64,000 nucleotides of DNA. Source: JAJEFO01 sp965221845. Its GTDB lineage: Bacteria; Pseudomonadota; Alphaproteobacteria; Rhodobacterales; Rhodobacteraceae. Below the pieces are notes generated by a model. The model was not told the DNA's origin. It did no database searches and saw only the letters and a list, made by a program, of their open reading frames with translations. Each line of letters opens with the position of its first letter. The stretch's first letter is position 1. Of the stretch, positions 43,800-52,294 are shown one piece after another. Both the position numbers and the translations under genes were made by a program. The stretch lies in the NCBI GenBank assembly GCA_965221845.1, contig OZ244919.1, forward strand, positions 2,852,001-2,916,000. Reading direction: 5' to 3'.

Positions 43800-44732
43800 A
43801 TGTCCTATCTCGACAATGTCCGAACCTTCGTGCGTGTGTACGATCTGGGAAGCATGTCCGCTGCCGGGCGCGATCTCAGGATTTCGCCGGCAGTCACCTC
43901 GTCGCGCATCTCCCAGCTCGAAGGCCATCTGGGAGTCCGGCTGTTCCAGCGCACGACCAGGAGCCTCACGCCGACCGAGCAGGGCCGGGCGTTCTACGGC
44001 GGCGCCTGCGCGATCCTCGAGTCGGTGGAGAACGCCGAAGCCCGGGTGGCAAGGATCACGGGGAACCCGAGGGGCGCGCTCTACGTCGCCGCGCCGCTCG
44101 GAGTCGGGCGACGGCTGGTCGCGCCCCAGGTGCCGGACTTCCTGAAGCGGTATCCGGAGGTGAGCGTCCGGCTGCGCCTGACCGATCGCAGGGTCGCGCT
44201 GACGACCGAGGGCCTCGACCTCGCCTTCTTCCTGGGCAGGCCCGAAGACAGCAATCTCCGCATCCGCAAGTTCGCCGAGGTGGAGCGCGTTCTCTGCGCT
44301 TCCCCCGAGTACGTCAGGAAGCGCGGAAATCCTTCGGGCGGGGACGAACTCGTCGCGGAAGGGCATGAGTGCCTCAACCTGCGGTTTCCCGGCGCAACCG
44401 AATTCCGGTGGCGCCTGGCAACGCCGGAGGGGCCCAGGCGGTTCCGGGTGTCCGGACGCTGCGAGGCGGATGACGGGGACGTGCTGACCGACTGGGCGCT
44501 TGCCGGGCATGGCATCGTCCTGAAGCCGGTCTTTGAAGTGGCCGATCACCTGAAGGCGCGCCGCCTGGTGCCGGTCGCGACAGGGACGCCGCCCGAACCG
44601 GTCCAGATGGCCTGCCTGTTCACGCATCGCCGGGGGCAGGATCCGAAGACGCGCCTTTTCATGGAGTTCATGATCGAGCGGATCGGCGTGACCGTCCGCG
44701 ATGCCGGAAGGCGCCTTCAGCTGCCCCGGTAG
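43800..44732 (+). CDS. LysR family transcriptional regulator
   Basis: 310 residues. The N-terminal winged helix (VRTFVRVYDLGSMSAAGRDL, SPAVTSSRISQLEGHLG, LFQRTTRSLTPTEQG) is of the CrgA-like LysR group. The effector domain contains GALYVAAPLGVGRRLVAP and GIVLKPVFEVADHL. Its position between puuD and uraH, divergent from puuD, suggests that it regulates urate degradation. Its 3' end overlaps the convergent uraH gene by 16 bases. Confidence 0.9.
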   Translation: MSYLDNVRTFVRVYDLGSMSAAGRDLRISPAVTSSRISQLEGHLGVRLFQRTTRSLTPTEQGRAFYGGACAILESVENAEARVARITGNPRGALYVAAPLGVGRRLVAPQVPDFLKRYPEVSVRLRLTDRRVALTTEGLDLAFFLGRPEDSNLRIRKFAEVERVLCASPEYVRKRGNPSGGDELVAEGHECLNLRFPGATEFRWRLATPEGPRRFRVSGRCEADDGDVLTDWALAGHGIVLKPVFEVADHLKARRLVPVATGTPPEPVQMACLFTHRRGQDPKTRLFMEFMIERIGVTVRDAGRRLQLPR

Positions 44733-45070
44733 GTCGCGTAGCCGAAAGGCGAAAGCAGCAACGGCACATGGTAGTGCGCAGCCTCGGACATGCCGAACCT
44801 GACCGGGACGACATCGAGAAACCTGGGGCTCCCGGACGGCGCTTCGACAGCGTCGAGATAGTCGCCGGCATGAAAGACGAGCTCGTAGACTCCGGTCTCG
44901 AAGCTCTCTTCGGGCAGGATCTTCCCCTCGGTTCGCCCGTCGCTGTTCGTCACGAGCGTCCTGATGAGGCGGCGCGTCTCCCCGTCGACCCGGAAAAGCT
45001 GGATCTTGAGCCCCTCGGCAGGACGGCCGCGGGCCGTGTCAAGAACATGGGTCGTCAGTTGTCCGGCCAC
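44717..45070 (-). CDS. uraH: 5-hydroxyisourate hydrolase
   Basis: 117 residues. It begins LTTHVLDTARGRPAEGL and ends with the family-defining YRGS tetrapeptide. HYHVPLLLSPFGYATYRGS contains the catalytic histidine and the arginine and serine of this transthyretin-like enzyme. It hydrolyses the product of PuuD to OHCU. It is divergent from the puuE-uraD fusion gene. Confidence 0.95.
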   Translation of the reverse strand: MAGQLTTHVLDTARGRPAEGLKIQLFRVDGETRRLIRTLVTNSDGRTEGKILPEESFETGVYELVFHAGDYLDAVEAPSGSPRFLDVVPVRFGMSEAAHYHVPLLLSPFGYATYRGS

Positions 45071-45218
45071 GGCGGCTCCTCCGAATGCTCACGCCTTTGG
45101 TCGGCGGGCTCCGTCTTGCCGCGCCGCATGTCCTGCGGCTTGTCTCCGACAAGATGATCTTGCAATACAGTTCGATCGCTCCGGCATGCAAGCGGCCGGC
45201 ACCGGAAGGAGATGGCAG

Positions 45219-46631
45219 GTGAACCGGTATCCTCGCGACATGACGGGCCACGGCGCCGCGCCGCCCCGGGCAGGCTGGCCTGGCGGGGCAAGGATCGCCG
45301 TGCAGTTCGTGCTCAACTACGAGGAAGGCGGCGAGAACTGCGTCCTCCATGGCGACGCGGCCTCGGAGGCGTTTCTCTCGGAAGTGACCGGCGCCCAGCC
45401 CTGGCCGGGACAGCGTCACTGGAACATGGAATCGATCTACGAATACGGAGCCCGTGCCGGGTTCTGGCGGATCCACCGAATCCTGAAGGACGTTCCGGTC
45501 ACGGTCTACGGCGTGGCCACCGCGCTCGCCCGCGCGCCCGAGCAGGTCGCGGCGATGCAGGCGGCCGGCTGGGAGATCGCGAGCCACGGGCTGAAATGGG
45601 TCGAGCACAAGGACATGCCCCTAGAGGAGGAGCGCGCGCAGATCCGCGAGGCGATCCGGCTCCATGCGGAGGTGACCGGAGGGGCGCCCCGCGGCTGGTA
45701 CACCGGGCGCTGCTCGATGAACACGGTCGCGCTCGCCGCGGCGGAAGGGGGGTTCGCCTACATCGCCGACAGCTACGCGGACGATCTTCCCTACTGGATC
45801 CGCACCGGCGGGAAGGACCAGCTGATCGTGCCCTACACGCTGGACTGCAACGACATGCGGTTCGCGATCCAGGCCGGGTTCGCGACCGGCAACGACTTCG
45901 AGACGCTGGTGAAGGACGCTTTCGACGTTCTGTACGAGGAGGGCGCGGCCGGTGCCCCGAAGATGCTCTCGATCGGGCTTCATTGCCGGCTGATCGGCCG
46001 CCCGAGCCGCGCCGGCGCGCTGCGCCGGGTGCTGGAGCATTTCCGGAGCCACGACGGCGTCTGGTTCGCGACGCGTCTCCAGATCGCCGAGCATTGGGCG
46101 GCGGAACATCCGCCGCTGCGCAGGCCGCGGCCTTCGGAAATGGACCGGGAGACGTTCGTGGCTGAATTCGGCGGGATCTTCGAGCATTCGCCCTGGATCG
46201 CCGAGGACGCGCATGCGCTCGAACTCGGGCCGGCGCATGACAGCGCCGTCGGCGTACATGCAGCGCTTGTCCGCATATTCCGCGCCGCGCCCAGGCAACG
46301 GCGCCTTGACGTGCTGGCCGCGCATCCGGACCTCGCGGGCAAGCTGGCCCGGGCCAGGCGGCTGACCGACGAGTCGGCCGCCGAGCAGGCATCGGCCGGA
46401 CTTGACGCGCTGACCGACAATGAACGCGCGACCTTCTCGGAGCTGAACGACGCTTACACCTCCAGGTTCGGCTTTCCCTTCATCATCGCGGTCCGAGACA
46501 ATTCCAAGGCATCGATACTGGACGCGTTCCGCCGTCGCATCGACAGCGACCCGGACGCCGAGTTCGCCGAGGCCTGCCGGCAGGTTGAGCGGATCGCCGG
46601 GATCAGGCTCCGTGAGAGGCTGGGCGCATGA
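45219..46631 (+). CDS. bifunctional allantoinase (PuuE) / OHCU decarboxylase (UraD)
   Basis: 470 residues from a GTG with GGAAGGAGATGG upstream. Residues 1-300 are the PuuE polysaccharide-deacetylase-like barrel: RIAVQFVLNYEEGGENCVLH, IESIYEYG-like SIYEYGARAGFWR, and SHGLKWVEHKDM then GRCSMNTVALAAAEGGF. Residues about 305-470 are UraD: FVAEFGGIFEHSPWIAEDAH, VLAAHPDLAGKLA and FGFPFIIAVRDNSKASIL. Fusing the two gives steps from OHCU to allantoin to allantoate in one polypeptide; such PuuE-UraD fusions are known in proteobacteria. The stop overlaps the allA start. Confidence 0.92.
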   Translation: MNRYPRDMTGHGAAPPRAGWPGGARIAVQFVLNYEEGGENCVLHGDAASEAFLSEVTGAQPWPGQRHWNMESIYEYGARAGFWRIHRILKDVPVTVYGVATALARAPEQVAAMQAAGWEIASHGLKWVEHKDMPLEEERAQIREAIRLHAEVTGGAPRGWYTGRCSMNTVALAAAEGGFAYIADSYADDLPYWIRTGGKDQLIVPYTLDCNDMRFAIQAGFATGNDFETLVKDAFDVLYEEGAAGAPKMLSIGLHCRLIGRPSRAGALRRVLEHFRSHDGVWFATRLQIAEHWAAEHPPLRRPRPSEMDRETFVAEFGGIFEHSPWIAEDAHALELGPAHDSAVGVHAALVRIFRAAPRQRRLDVLAAHPDLAGKLARARRLTDESAAEQASAGLDALTDNERATFSELNDAYTSRFGFPFIIAVRDNSKASILDAFRRRIDSDPDAEFAEACRQVERIAGIRLRERLGA

Positions 46632-47158
46632 GCAGGACACTCGTGGCGCTGCCCCTCACGGCGGAGGCGTTCGCGCCGTTCGGCGACGTTCTCGAAGCGA
46701 GGGGCGATCCCGACAGGATCATCAACCGCGGCCGTTGCGGCCGGTTCCACGACCGTGCCCGACTCGACTTCGGGCCGGGCGGCCGGGCGGGCATCAGCGT
46801 CTTCCGCGGCGAGACGGTCGCATGGCCCGTGGAAGTCGCCCTTGTCGAACGGCATCCGGACGGCAGCCAGGCCTTCGTGTCGATGTCCGGACACCCCTAT
46901 CTGGTCGTGGTCGCGCCGGACGAGGGGGGCGTGCCGGGCAGGCCGCGCGCCTTCGTCGCCGCGCTGGGCCAGGGCGTGAACTTCCACCGCCGGACATGGC
47001 ACGGGGTGCTGGCGCCCCTGCATGCGCCGGGTCTCTTCGCGGTCGTGGACCGGATTGGCGACAGTCCGAACCTCGAAGAGCACCGGTTCGATTCGCCCTA
47101 TCTCGTCGCGCGCGTTCAGACAGCCGGCGCGCCGGCACCCGCCTTGAGGGACATGTGA
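46628..47158 (+). CDS. allA: ureidoglycolate lyase
   Basis: 176 residues. LPLTAEAFAPFGDVLEARG, AGISVFRGETVAWPVEVALV, ERHPDGSQAFVSM and FHRRTWHGVLAPL are the conserved AllA cupin blocks with the metal and substrate-binding His and Glu. It cleaves ureidoglycolate to glyoxylate and urea. It overlaps puuE-uraD by four bases. Its last 43 bases are antisense to the end of allE. Confidence 0.92.
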   Translation: MSRTLVALPLTAEAFAPFGDVLEARGDPDRIINRGRCGRFHDRARLDFGPGGRAGISVFRGETVAWPVEVALVERHPDGSQAFVSMSGHPYLVVVAPDEGGVPGRPRAFVAALGQGVNFHRRTWHGVLAPLHAPGLFAVVDRIGDSPNLEEHRFDSPYLVARVQTAGAPAPALRDM

Positions 47159-47958
47159 CGGTTGACGTCCTTGTAGAGCAGGTAGCGGAAGCGGCCGGGG
47201 CCGCCAGCGTAGCACGCTTGCGGGCAGAAGGCGCGGAGCCACATGTAGTCCCCCGCCTCAACCTCGACCCAGTCCCGGTTGAGCCTGTAGACGGCCTTCC
47301 CCTCGAGAACGTAGAGGCCGTGCTCCATGACGTGGGTCTCGGCGAACGGAATGACGGCGCCGGGCTCGAAGGTGACGATGTTGACGTGCATGTCGTGGCG
47401 CATGTCCTCCGGATCGACGAACCGCGTGGTTGACCACTTTCCGCCCGTCCCGGGCATCGCCGCAGGCGCGACGTCCTGCTCGCGGGTGACGATGGCGTCG
47501 GGGCGGGGCAGGCCGTCGACGCGCTCATAGGCCTTGCGGATCCAGTGGAAGCGGCATGCGGCGCCGCCTCCGTTCCTGAGCGTCCAGGCGGTTTCCGGCG
47601 GCAGGTATGCATAGCTCCCCGGCCCGAGAGCGTGCGCCTCCCCTTCGATGACGATTCGGGCCGTGCCCTCGACGACGAAGATGACCCCCTCTGCGCCGGA
47701 GTCGGTTTCCGGCATTTCGGACCCGCCGCCCGGGGCGACCTCCATGATGTACTGGGAGAAGGTCTCGGCGAACCCGCTGAGCGGGCGCGACAGCACCCAG
47801 AGCCGCGTGCCCGTCCAGAAAGGCAGGCAGCTCGTGACGATGTCCTGCATGGCGCCCTTGGGAATGACGGCGTACGCTTCCGTGAACATGGCGCGATCGG
47901 TCAGCAGCTGTTCCTGTGGCGGATGGCCCCCGGTCGGGGCGAAGTAGCGTGAGGTCAT
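47116..47958 (-). CDS. allE: (S)-ureidoglycine aminohydrolase
   Basis: 280 residues, a bicupin. MTSRYFAPTGGHPPQEQLLT is the family N-terminus. The second cupin carries the metal ligands in HVMEHGLYVLEGKAVYRLN. It deaminates ureidoglycine to ureidoglycolate after allantoate amidohydrolase (AllC). allC is not in the window. It is convergent with allA, with a 43-base overlap of the two 3' ends, and follows rbsK at a distance of 195 bases. Confidence 0.9.
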   Translation of the reverse strand: MTSRYFAPTGGHPPQEQLLTDRAMFTEAYAVIPKGAMQDIVTSCLPFWTGTRLWVLSRPLSGFAETFSQYIMEVAPGGGSEMPETDSGAEGVIFVVEGTARIVIEGEAHALGPGSYAYLPPETAWTLRNGGGAACRFHWIRKAYERVDGLPRPDAIVTREQDVAPAAMPGTGGKWSTTRFVDPEDMRHDMHVNIVTFEPGAVIPFAETHVMEHGLYVLEGKAVYRLNRDWVEVEAGDYMWLRAFCPQACYAGGPGRFRYLLYKDVNRHMSLKAGAGAPAV

Positions 47959-48153
47959 GACGGCTCCCGGGATGGCGGCGCAGCGGCAGGATAGGATCGG
48001 CGCGGCTCCGGCGAACATGCGGAACTTCGCGACAGCACCTTTCGGAAAATCACGCAAGTCCCGCGCATCTGCAGCGGCCTGCCGCCGCGGCGGAGCCGAG
48101 AGGCCTTGCCGTCGGTCACCGCGAGTGCCGGAAGCGCATCACGCCCGATGCCG

Positions 48154-49089
48154 TCATGCGCCTTCGGCGTCCGTCCCCAGCAACAGGTCGATTTCGCGCC
48201 GTGACGGCATCGACGGTGCAGTGCCGGGACGCGTGACCGAGATGCCCGCCGCCGCGCAGGCGAAGCGAACCGCGTCGACGGGCGCCCGGCCCTCTGCAAG
48301 TGCCGCGGCAAATCCGCCGTTGAATGCGTCGCCGGCCCCCGTGGTCTCGACGACTCGGCCCGCGGCCACCGCGGGCACGTGGACCGACAGGGAGGCGTCG
48401 CTGTAGAAGGCGCCGTTTTCCCCGAGGGTGATGATGGCCGCGCCCGCTCCTGCAGCGAGAAGCGCCTCTGCCGCGCGTTCGGCATCCGCGACGGAGGCGA
48501 CCGGAATGCCGGTCAGCCCCTCCGCCTCCGATTCGTTCGGCGTCACGAAGTCGCACAGCGAGAGCATGCCTGACGGCAGATTGGCGGCCGGGGCCGGATT
48601 CAGGATGCTGCGGACTCCGGCGGCCCGCGCGATCCCGAGCGCCCTGTGTGCGGCGTCGATCGGCTGCTCGAGCTGGGTGACAAGGATGCCCGCTTCCTCG
48701 ATCAGGTCCCTGCGCGCCTCGATGTCCTCAACGGAAATCTCCCTTGCCGCGCCCGGGGAGACGATGATCGCGTTGTCGCCTGTCTCGTCGTCGACGAAGA
48801 TGAAGGCCGCGCCCGTGTAGCTGTCGCCGTGCTGGGTGACGACCGGCGTGACGCCCGCGACCCTCCAGGTCTCCAGCGCCATGTCGGCGAAGGCGTCCCT
48901 GCCCAGCCGGGTCACGAAATGGACGTCGCCTCCCGCTCTCGCCGCCGCGACGGCCTGGTTCGAGCCCTTTCCGCCCGGACCCAGGACGAAGCCCTTGCCA
49001 AGGACCGTCTCGCCCAGCCGCGGCATCCGTGCGGCGCGATAGGACGTGTCGGCGACGAACACGCCGAGGACGACGATTCTCCCGCTCAC
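48154..49089 (-). CDS. rbsK: PfkB-family sugar kinase (ribokinase-like)
   Basis: 311 residues. RIVVLGVFVADTSYRAARMP, GETVLGKGFVLGPGGKGSNQ (GGKGxNQA, substrate site), LNPAPAANLP and the catalytic VVETTGAGDAFNGGF (about 245-259) define the RbsK group. It phosphorylates ribose or a related sugar. It sits 7 bases after an RbsD/FucU-like mutarotase gene, a classic pairing. It is the last gene of the operon starting with iolD. Confidence 0.88.
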   Translation of the reverse strand: MSGRIVVLGVFVADTSYRAARMPRLGETVLGKGFVLGPGGKGSNQAVAAARAGGDVHFVTRLGRDAFADMALETWRVAGVTPVVTQHGDSYTGAAFIFVDDETGDNAIIVSPGAAREISVEDIEARRDLIEEAGILVTQLEQPIDAAHRALGIARAAGVRSILNPAPAANLPSGMLSLCDFVTPNESEAEGLTGIPVASVADAERAAEALLAAGAGAAIITLGENGAFYSDASLSVHVPAVAAGRVVETTGAGDAFNGGFAAALAEGRAPVDAVRFACAAAGISVTRPGTAPSMPSRREIDLLLGTDAEGA

Positions 49090-49096
49090 CGGTTCA

Positions 49097-49549
49097 TCAC
49101 CCGCCCGGCGGAATCACGCCCTTGCGGAACATGAAGCATCCGTAGAAGCGGCGCTCCCCGGTCTGGATCACGGCATACGCTTCACGGGCAAGGTTGTAGA
49201 AGGCGAAGCGCTCGATGCCTGCCAGTGCGCGATGCCTGCCTTCGGCGGCGTCGATGGCGGCCTGCACCTCCTCCTGGACGGGCGGGATCTCTTCGGGAGC
49301 GTCCACCACCTCCATGCGCCCGGCAAAGTCGTCGACGAAGGTGTCGAGCGGCAGAACCGACAGCACGGCCTCGGCCGCTTCCGCCGCCGTCAGGTTGTCC
49401 ATGCGCATCAGCCTGCCAAGCGTCGTGGCGCGCGCGATCGAATCCGCGGGAAAGTTCGTGTCCGCGATGATCAGGACGTCGCCGTGCCCCATTGCCCGCA
49501 ATGCGCGGAGCACGTCGGCGTTCAGCCTCGGATCGATTCCTTTCAGCAT
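49097..49549 (-). CDS. RbsD/FucU-family sugar mutarotase
   Basis: 150 residues. MLKGIDPRLNADVLRALRAM, GHGDVLIIADTNFPAD with the catalytic histidine, and the C-terminal YGCFMFRKGVIPPGG are typical of the FucU branch. It interconverts pyranose forms or anomers of ribose or fucose for the adjacent kinase. Good spacing to the kinase gene supports coupled expression. Confidence 0.9.
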   Translation of the reverse strand: MLKGIDPRLNADVLRALRAMGHGDVLIIADTNFPADSIARATTLGRLMRMDNLTAAEAAEAVLSVLPLDTFVDDFAGRMEVVDAPEEIPPVQEEVQAAIDAAEGRHRALAGIERFAFYNLAREAYAVIQTGERRFYGCFMFRKGVIPPGG

Positions 49550-49637
49550 GGCTTTCCTTTCGGCGTTGGGGACCGGAATCCCTCAACAGGTCGCCTCGAT
49601 TCGACGGCATGTCAATTCCGCCGTGCGCGCAGGTCGG

Positions 49638-50468
49638 TCAGGCCGTCTTCAGACCTGCAAGAACCCTGCGCGCCGCCGCGACAAGCGGCGCCTCCACCTC
49701 CTTGAGGATCTGCACCCGGTCGAACCGGTCGGGGCCGCGATTCACGGAGTCCCGAAGCGCCTGCCCGAACGCCATGCGCAGCTCGGTTCCGATGTTGAAC
49801 TTGCAGATGGCGGAATCGCGCGCCAGCCGCCGACGTTGCGCGGGCGGGACGCCCGAGCCGCCGTGTATCACCAGGGGAACGTCCGTCAACGCCCCGATTG
49901 CCGCGACGCGGGCCTCGTCCAGCCCGCCGGAGTGGTCCCGTTGCAGATGCACGTTGCCGACCGAGACCGCCATCGCGTCCACGCCGGTATCGCGGGCGAA
50001 CCGTGCCGCCTCGCCGGGGTCGGTGGCGGCGGAGGCTTCGCCCCGCTCATGTCCGACAAAGCCGATTTCGCCTTCGCAGGAGATGCCGGCGCCATGCGCC
50101 ATCTCCGCTACCGCGGCCGTCTCCTCGATGTTCCGGGCAAGCGGCTTGCGGGAGCCGTCGAACATCACGGACGTGAAACCCGCATCGAGCGCCGCCCTGC
50201 ACTCGTCCATCGTGTAGCCATGGTCGAGATGGGCGACCACCGGCACGCTCGCCTCGTCCGCAAGGTGACGGAACATCCGGCCCAGGACCGGCAGCGGCGT
50301 GTGCGCCCGGCAGGACGGCCCGGCCTGAAGGATGACGGGGCAGCCCTCGGCCTCAGCGGCCTCGACATAGGCTCGCATGTCCTCCCAGCCCAGCGTCACG
50401 AGGCCCGCGACCGCGTGCCGGTCCGCGAGTGCCGGCTGCAGCACCTGCGAGAGCGTCGCCAGGGTCAC
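49638..50468 (-). CDS. iolJ: class II fructose-bisphosphate aldolase family (probable IolJ)
   Basis: 276 residues from a GTG overlapping the iolB stop (GTGA). SVPVVAHLDHGYTMDECRAA carries the zinc-binding His and the catalytic Asp, CEGEIGFVGH a further ligand Glu, and LVIHGGSGVPPAQRR and KFNIGTEL the phosphate loop. In inositol clusters this enzyme (IolJ) splits 2-deoxy-5-keto-gluconate 6-phosphate to dihydroxyacetone phosphate and malonate semialdehyde. Placement directly after iolB supports that role over generic FbaA or tagatose aldolase. Confidence 0.82.
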   Translation of the reverse strand: MTLATLSQVLQPALADRHAVAGLVTLGWEDMRAYVEAAEAEGCPVILQAGPSCRAHTPLPVLGRMFRHLADEASVPVVAHLDHGYTMDECRAALDAGFTSVMFDGSRKPLARNIEETAAVAEMAHGAGISCEGEIGFVGHERGEASAATDPGEAARFARDTGVDAMAVSVGNVHLQRDHSGGLDEARVAAIGALTDVPLVIHGGSGVPPAQRRRLARDSAICKFNIGTELRMAFGQALRDSVNRGPDRFDRVQILKEVEAPLVAAARRVLAGLKTA

Positions 50469-51307
50469 CTGAACTTGGCGATCATGTCCTTGATGCCGGG
50501 GATCGTCTCGATCTGGCCGGCATGCGAGGGCTGGAAGTACTGTATGAGCGACCGCTGGCTGAGCCCGCCGAGGATCGTGAAATAGTACATTTCGTATCCC
50601 GGCAGCACGCAGCAAGGGTGATACCCCCGGTCAAGGCAGATCGTGGAGCCGTCCACGATGTGATAGGCGTCCCCGGGCCTGCCGTCCTCGCGCTGGAGCA
50701 TCTGCATGCCGGAGCCGTGCTTCGGGCGGAACCGGAAGTTGTAGGTCTCGTCGTGGCGCGTCTCGTCGGGCAGGCGGTCGGTGTCGTGCTTGTGGCTCGG
50801 GAATCCCGACCAGCCGCCGGCGCCCACCGTGAAGAGCTCGCTGACCAGCAGCCGGCCCACCCTGCCGTGCTGCTTCTGGCCGAGGACGTGCTTGATCTTG
50901 CGATGCGTCTTGGTCTCGTCGGAGCCGTACTGAACGAGGTCGAGCTCGCTTGAACGCACGGCGAAGGGCTCAAGCGTCTCGTCGAACCTCGCCCCGGCGA
51001 CAAAGACCTCCGCGCCGTCGGACGTGCAGGCCATTTCCGCCCTGGCGCCGACGGGGACGTAGACGCCCTCCGGCTCGCCGTCCCAGACGTCCTCGACGCG
51101 TCCGCCAAGGGCGTCGAACCTGGCGCCCTCGACATCCACGTCGACGGTGCCTGTCGCGGGAACGATGCAGGTCTCGTATCCCGGAACGGCGTATTCGAAC
51201 GCGTCCCCCTTCTTGAGCCTGACGATGTTGAAGTAGTTGAGCGGCACCGTCGTGTTGCCGGCATCGACGACCGGCCTGTTCTGGTTGTCGTAAGGGGCGA
51301 TGTGCAT
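50465..51307 (-). CDS. iolB: 5-deoxy-glucuronate isomerase
   Basis: 280 residues. YFNIVRLKKGDAFEYAVPGY, SELFTVGAGGWSGFPSHKHD (metal-binding His and Glu), EETYNFRFRPKHG-like DETYNFRFRPKHGSG and HPCCVLPGYEMYYFTILGG are the IolB cupin signature. It isomerises 5-deoxy-glucuronate to 2-deoxy-5-keto-gluconate. It is coupled to iolJ by overlapping codons and follows iolC by six bases. Confidence 0.94.
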   Translation of the reverse strand: MHIAPYDNQNRPVVDAGNTTVPLNYFNIVRLKKGDAFEYAVPGYETCIVPATGTVDVDVEGARFDALGGRVEDVWDGEPEGVYVPVGARAEMACTSDGAEVFVAGARFDETLEPFAVRSSELDLVQYGSDETKTHRKIKHVLGQKQHGRVGRLLVSELFTVGAGGWSGFPSHKHDTDRLPDETRHDETYNFRFRPKHGSGMQMLQREDGRPGDAYHIVDGSTICLDRGYHPCCVLPGYEMYYFTILGGLSQRSLIQYFQPSHAGQIETIPGIKDMIAKFR

Positions 51308-51313
51308 GGTCTC

Positions 51314-52294
51314 CTATCCTTCGGTCGGGCCGGGATGATCGGCGAGGAACGCGTCAAGCGTCGCGGAATCGGGCATGGCCGGGGCGCATCCGGGGCGGGA
51401 AACCGTGATCGACGCGCAGGCGGAGCCCCGCAGGATCGCGGATTTCAGGTCGTGCCCGCCGGCCAGCGAGGTCACGAGCCCGGCCATGAAGCTGTCTCCG
51501 GCGCCGGTGGGCTTCAGTGCGCGGACCGGGTAGATGCCGGTCCGGATCTCCGCGCCGCCCGTGAAGGTGATCGCGCCTTCATGGCCCATCTTGTAGGCCA
51601 CGATCTCGGCGGAGGTCTCCGACAGGTGCCTGGCCCTCTCCAGCCCCTTGCCGTGGTCTCCGGCAACGAACCCGAACTCCTCGTCGTTCCCGACGATCAT
51701 GTCGCATTCCGCGGCCGCGCGGCCAAGCACGTCTGCGGCGACCTCGGAAGACGGCCAGGAATAAGGCCGGTAGTCCACGTCGAATATGATCGGCAGCCCT
51801 GCGGCCCTTGCGCGCTCGAAGGCCGTGAACGTGGCGGACCGCGAAGGCTCCGCCGCGAGGACCGTGCCCGCCGTGATCAGTGCGCCGAACCGCTCGAACG
51901 CCACGGCTTCGACATCGCTCTCGGTCATCTGGAAGTCCGCCGCGCCGTTTCGGTAGATGACGTTCCGATGACCCTCGACCACGCTCTCGTAGACCGCAAG
52001 CGAGTTGCGGAATTCCCCGCGGATCGGGGTGACGTGGGTCGTGTCGACCCCGTAATGCTTCAGCCGGCTGACGCAGTAGCTTCCGATCGAGTCGTCGGAC
52101 GTCCGTGTCACGAGGGCGGCCTTGCCGCCGAGCTTGCAGATTCCCGCGCCGATGTTCGCGGAGCTGCCGCCGAGATCGACCGTCATCCGCTCGGCGCTCT
52201 CCAGGCGAATGCCTGCATCGGTGAAGAAGTCGATTCCTGCGCGCCCCACGATGACGAAGCTGTTCTGGCGGATCCCGTCCAGGAGTCCCGCCAT
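51314..52294 (-). CDS. iolC: 5-dehydro-2-deoxygluconokinase
   Basis: 326 residues from the ATG overlapping the iolD stop (TGATG). The PfkB fold is shown by FVIVGRAGIDFFTDAGI, TVDLGGSSANIGAGICKLGG and the catalytic ALKPTGAGDSFMAGLV (about 252-267). ISDKLKHYGVDT-like RLKHYGVDTTHV is IolC-typical. It phosphorylates 2-deoxy-5-keto-gluconate. A much longer frame that continues upstream of this start is antisense-like noise across iolD. Confidence 0.93.
   Translation of the reverse strand: MAGLLDGIRQNSFVIVGRAGIDFFTDAGIRLESAERMTVDLGGSSANIGAGICKLGGKAALVTRTSDDSIGSYCVSRLKHYGVDTTHVTPIRGEFRNSLAVYESVVEGHRNVIYRNGAADFQMTESDVEAVAFERFGALITAGTVLAAEPSRSATFTAFERARAAGLPIIFDVDYRPYSWPSSEVAADVLGRAAAECDMIVGNDEEFGFVAGDHGKGLERARHLSETSAEIVAYKMGHEGAITFTGGAEIRTGIYPVRALKPTGAGDSFMAGLVTSLAGGHDLKSAILRGSACASITVSRPGCAPAMPDSATLDAFLADHPGPTEG

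Noticed and set aside
49215..50585. A 456-residue plus-strand frame
   Set aside because: It is antisense to the RbsD/FucU-like and class II aldolase genes and shows no domain.
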